Shown here piece after piece: positions 63,601 to 64,000 of a stretch of DNA of 64,000 bases. The stretch covers positions 558,001 through 622,000 of the forward strand of contig OZ245893.1 of NCBI GenBank assembly GCA_965229645.1. The letters run 5' to 3'. Positions within the stretch are counted from its first letter, which is position 1; every line of letters starts with the position of its first letter. Made by a program: the position numbers and the translations under genes. Source of the DNA: CAXQZM01 sp965229645 (lineage in GTDB: Bacteria; Pseudomonadota; Alphaproteobacteria; UBA7985). Below the pieces are notes generated by a model. That model worked only from the letters and a program-made list of their open reading frames with translations, was not told where the DNA came from and did not search any database.

Positions 63601-64000
63601 CCTGGGCGGGGCCGATGGAGATCAAAGGCGAACGCAATGCCGCCATCCTCAACGACATTGCTTGGTACGGGGGCAATAGTGGAACCGATTTTGAGTTGGA
63701 CAATGGGTTTGATAGTTCGGATTGGTCAGAGAAGGCCTTTGACCACAGCAAGGCGGGCACCATGCCGACGAAGTTGAAATCCGCGAATCCTTGGGGCTTG
63801 TACGATACCCTGGGCAACGTTTGGGAATGGTGCGAAGATGTTTGGCACGAGACGCATGAGGGCGCGCACGACAACGGCCAGGCCCGCCAGCCAGCGCAGG
63901 GCGACGAGGCAACTGAGTCTCACCGTGTTGTGCGCGGCGGTTCGTGGCTCGATTCCGCCTGGTACTGCCGGTCAGCGGCCCGCAATAGGCTCCCCCCTGG
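60678..64000 (+). CDS. vWA-like/VMAP protein fused to two FGE (C-lectin fold) modules; partial
   Basis: Open from ATG 60678 to the window end (1107 codons read, no stop). Residues 1-105 are acidic and proline-rich. About 160-290 resembles the vWA-like N-terminal domain of SAV_2336-type proteins (RVQILIDSSRHLVPVW, VVFGDLGTFGQGDL), with an incomplete MIDAS. About 330-520 is helical. FGE module 1 (542-770) has VPAGIFTLGSPEDEE, HLPSEAQWEYACRAG and NGNVDEWC. Module 2 (from 859) repeats these (WCPPGQFQMGSP, HLPSEAQWEYACRAG, LGNVWEWC). Each ends in RVVRGGSWLD followed by CRSAAR. Catalytic formylglycine chemistry is unlikely; a variable binding face is more likely. Confidence 0.88.
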   Translation, partial: MERHRGKTGQVGLADLTELGVLDDDPKSHRLAAFASYDYAPRPEEPKHPPSLPLDLSSSKPRLERPTYSDTALGQIPFLWPCNYTAYPQGDDPEGEIQTFKPRWTDPPAPLALIPLASKGRLTHLLQRFDLDTRKGHEIHIPQVIDQVSRLRPLARLPRLMHPAKGRVQILIDSSRHLVPVWQDQEQVVALMRATPEQGHRYWDFNSIDMRLQPFGGEDTAGHDPDPADGPLVVFGDLGTFGQGDLRAFWRDLGWRFRRAGGQVLAVVPCDVDSIPPDLARLWPAVEWEGGASSVPTDPSGASQAEELLSLCAPCARLEPALMRAIRRQCTDFGPEVELRLWKHSALASPHPLAASFEPEKIGHYRKEFARIAAREPDRAQRAWQCIRQGRIKIGSEFLFEEIYNLPPDVRQKLVSKQDANDADSFWSGIGAAVADKSLQPEAVAWLAETGYRNPIDSSELWNNPSADHALRKAVGQGTGNSLQTFQVSQSGEALYLGQDVIGSCLGTLRLQADVVDFVSVQTNTPPSLREFRDPLDEGGLGPVMISVPAGIFTLGSPEDEEGHWSNEGPQQEIRFGEPFALGKYPVTFAEYDAFCDATGQARVDDQGWGRGQRPAINLSWDDAQAYCQWLSEATGEDYHLPSEAQWEYACRAGTTTAYPWGEAWDPAMANGDREISQTSKVGAFPPNPWGFCDMNGNVDEWCADVWQDNHVGAAPDGTPRQLAREQSDLSVRVVRGGSWLDAARFCRSAARFRSHPGNRDGFLGFRLARGQGAPAGHRAERAGAAAAEPPLRRRLRPEAQSLAVPLADLPAAPFVIRTDCAELVVDRIHRNAAWASAMGRDPCGLWADIEVQDVRQRLRWCPPGQFQMGSPMGEPGRFDDYEGPVTNVTFQQGFWMFDTPVTQALYAAVTGENPSRFRSPTRPVEKVSWEDAQSFVERLNKMTGMTHGERSSGFHLPSEAQWEYACRAGTEQATWAGPMEIKGERNAAILNDIAWYGGNSGTDFELDNGFDSSDWSEKAFDHSKAGTMPTKLKSANPWGLYDTLGNVWEWCEDVWHETHEGAHDNGQARQPAQGDEATESHRVVRGGSWLDSAWYCRSAARNRLPP
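62868..62984 (+). other. Candidate DGR variable region 1 (VR1)
   Basis: Encodes the end of FGE module 1 (VRVVRGGSWLDAARFCRSAA onward to GFRLA). It matches VR2 at every third codon position over the shared 83 bases and differs only at positions 1 and 2 of seven codons, all explainable by adenines in a common template. Confidence 0.75.
63030..63054. other. Perfect 11-bp hairpin with GGA loop after VR1
   Basis: GCAGCGGCGGC-GGA-GCCGCCGCTGC lies 45 bases downstream of the VR1 end, inside the coding linker between the two FGE modules. A competing 9-bp stem (GGAGCCGCC / GGCGGCTCC) overlaps it. A hairpin just past a variable region is a known cis element of some DGRs. Confidence 0.6.
63918..64000 (+). 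other. Candidate DGR variable region 2 (VR2), truncated by window end
   Basis: Encodes HRVVRGGSWLDSAWYCRSAA and continues beyond the window. It is 350 codons after VR1 in the same frame. The upstream parts of the two FGE modules are far more diverged than these blocks. Confidence 0.72.

Noticed and set aside
62868..64000. The similarity of the two FGE ends as ordinary domain homology
   Set aside because: Ordinary divergence would alter third codon positions first; here none of the 27 differ, while flanking parts of the modules are strongly diverged.
57951..64000. A reverse transcriptase or template repeat inside the window
   Set aside because: No RT-like frame with a YxDD motif and no further copy of the RGGSW block were found; they must lie outside if present.

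Overview
The window reads as a chromosome segment of a GC-rich alphaproteobacterium. The evidence is gene content and order: pcm-tolC-valS, tldD-coxB-coxA-ctaB-ctaG-coxC-SURF1, thrC next to an M16 peptidase, pheA beside a membrane-anchored cytochrome c, an NDUFS4-type complex I subunit, a DUF2852 protein, and gpmI-ctpA-rppH. I cannot name the genus from the sequence.

Layout. 1-27.7 kb is core metabolism: an acyl-CoA ligase entering from outside, a glpX-fbaB pair, carbonic anhydrase, valS, tldD, a complete aa3-type oxidase operon with unusual periplasmic insertions in subunits II and III, an M32 carboxypeptidase, thrC and an M16 peptidase. 27.8-29.2 kb is a dead ISAs1-family insertion sequence whose transposase was itself interrupted by a 197-bp structured repeat. 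That repeat occurs three times in the window. 29.6-40.4 kb is a defence island: a STAND NTPase with nearly identical 138-bp TPR repeats, its small partner, and a full Wadjet jetABCD operon. 40.4-42.9 kb returns to core genes. 43.1-44.7 kb is the scar of an integrated element beside tRNA-Arg(ACG), with an integrase stump and a DUF1902/HicA toxin-antitoxin pair. 44.8-57.6 kb is core again (gpt, a Bax-inhibitor-1 protein, a FIST protein, gpmI, an EnvC-like protein, ctpA, rppH, pheA, cytochrome c, a hydroxyacid dehydrogenase, tsaD).

57.6-64 kb is the most interesting part. It is a tightly overlapping operon of trypco2 protein, trypsin-like protease, MoxR-type AAA+ ATPase and a very large protein still open at the window end. 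The large protein has an N-terminal vWA-like region followed by two formylglycine-generating-enzyme/C-type-lectin-fold (FGE) modules. The end of each FGE module carries a nearly identical DNA block. Over 83 comparable bases the two blocks differ at 10 positions, all of them first or second codon positions; no third position differs. That is the signature expected of variable regions of a diversity-generating retroelement (DGR) rewritten from one adenine-containing template. The reverse transcriptase and template are not in the window and should lie just downstream.

Both conflict systems (STAND at 30.3 kb and the trypsin/MoxR/FGE operon) are preceded by a 118-bp palindromic mobile element of one family. 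Each copy has inverted ends and a 5-bp direct flanking repeat. I read the window as core chromosome carrying two recently assembled immune or conflict loci linked to small non-autonomous mobile elements.
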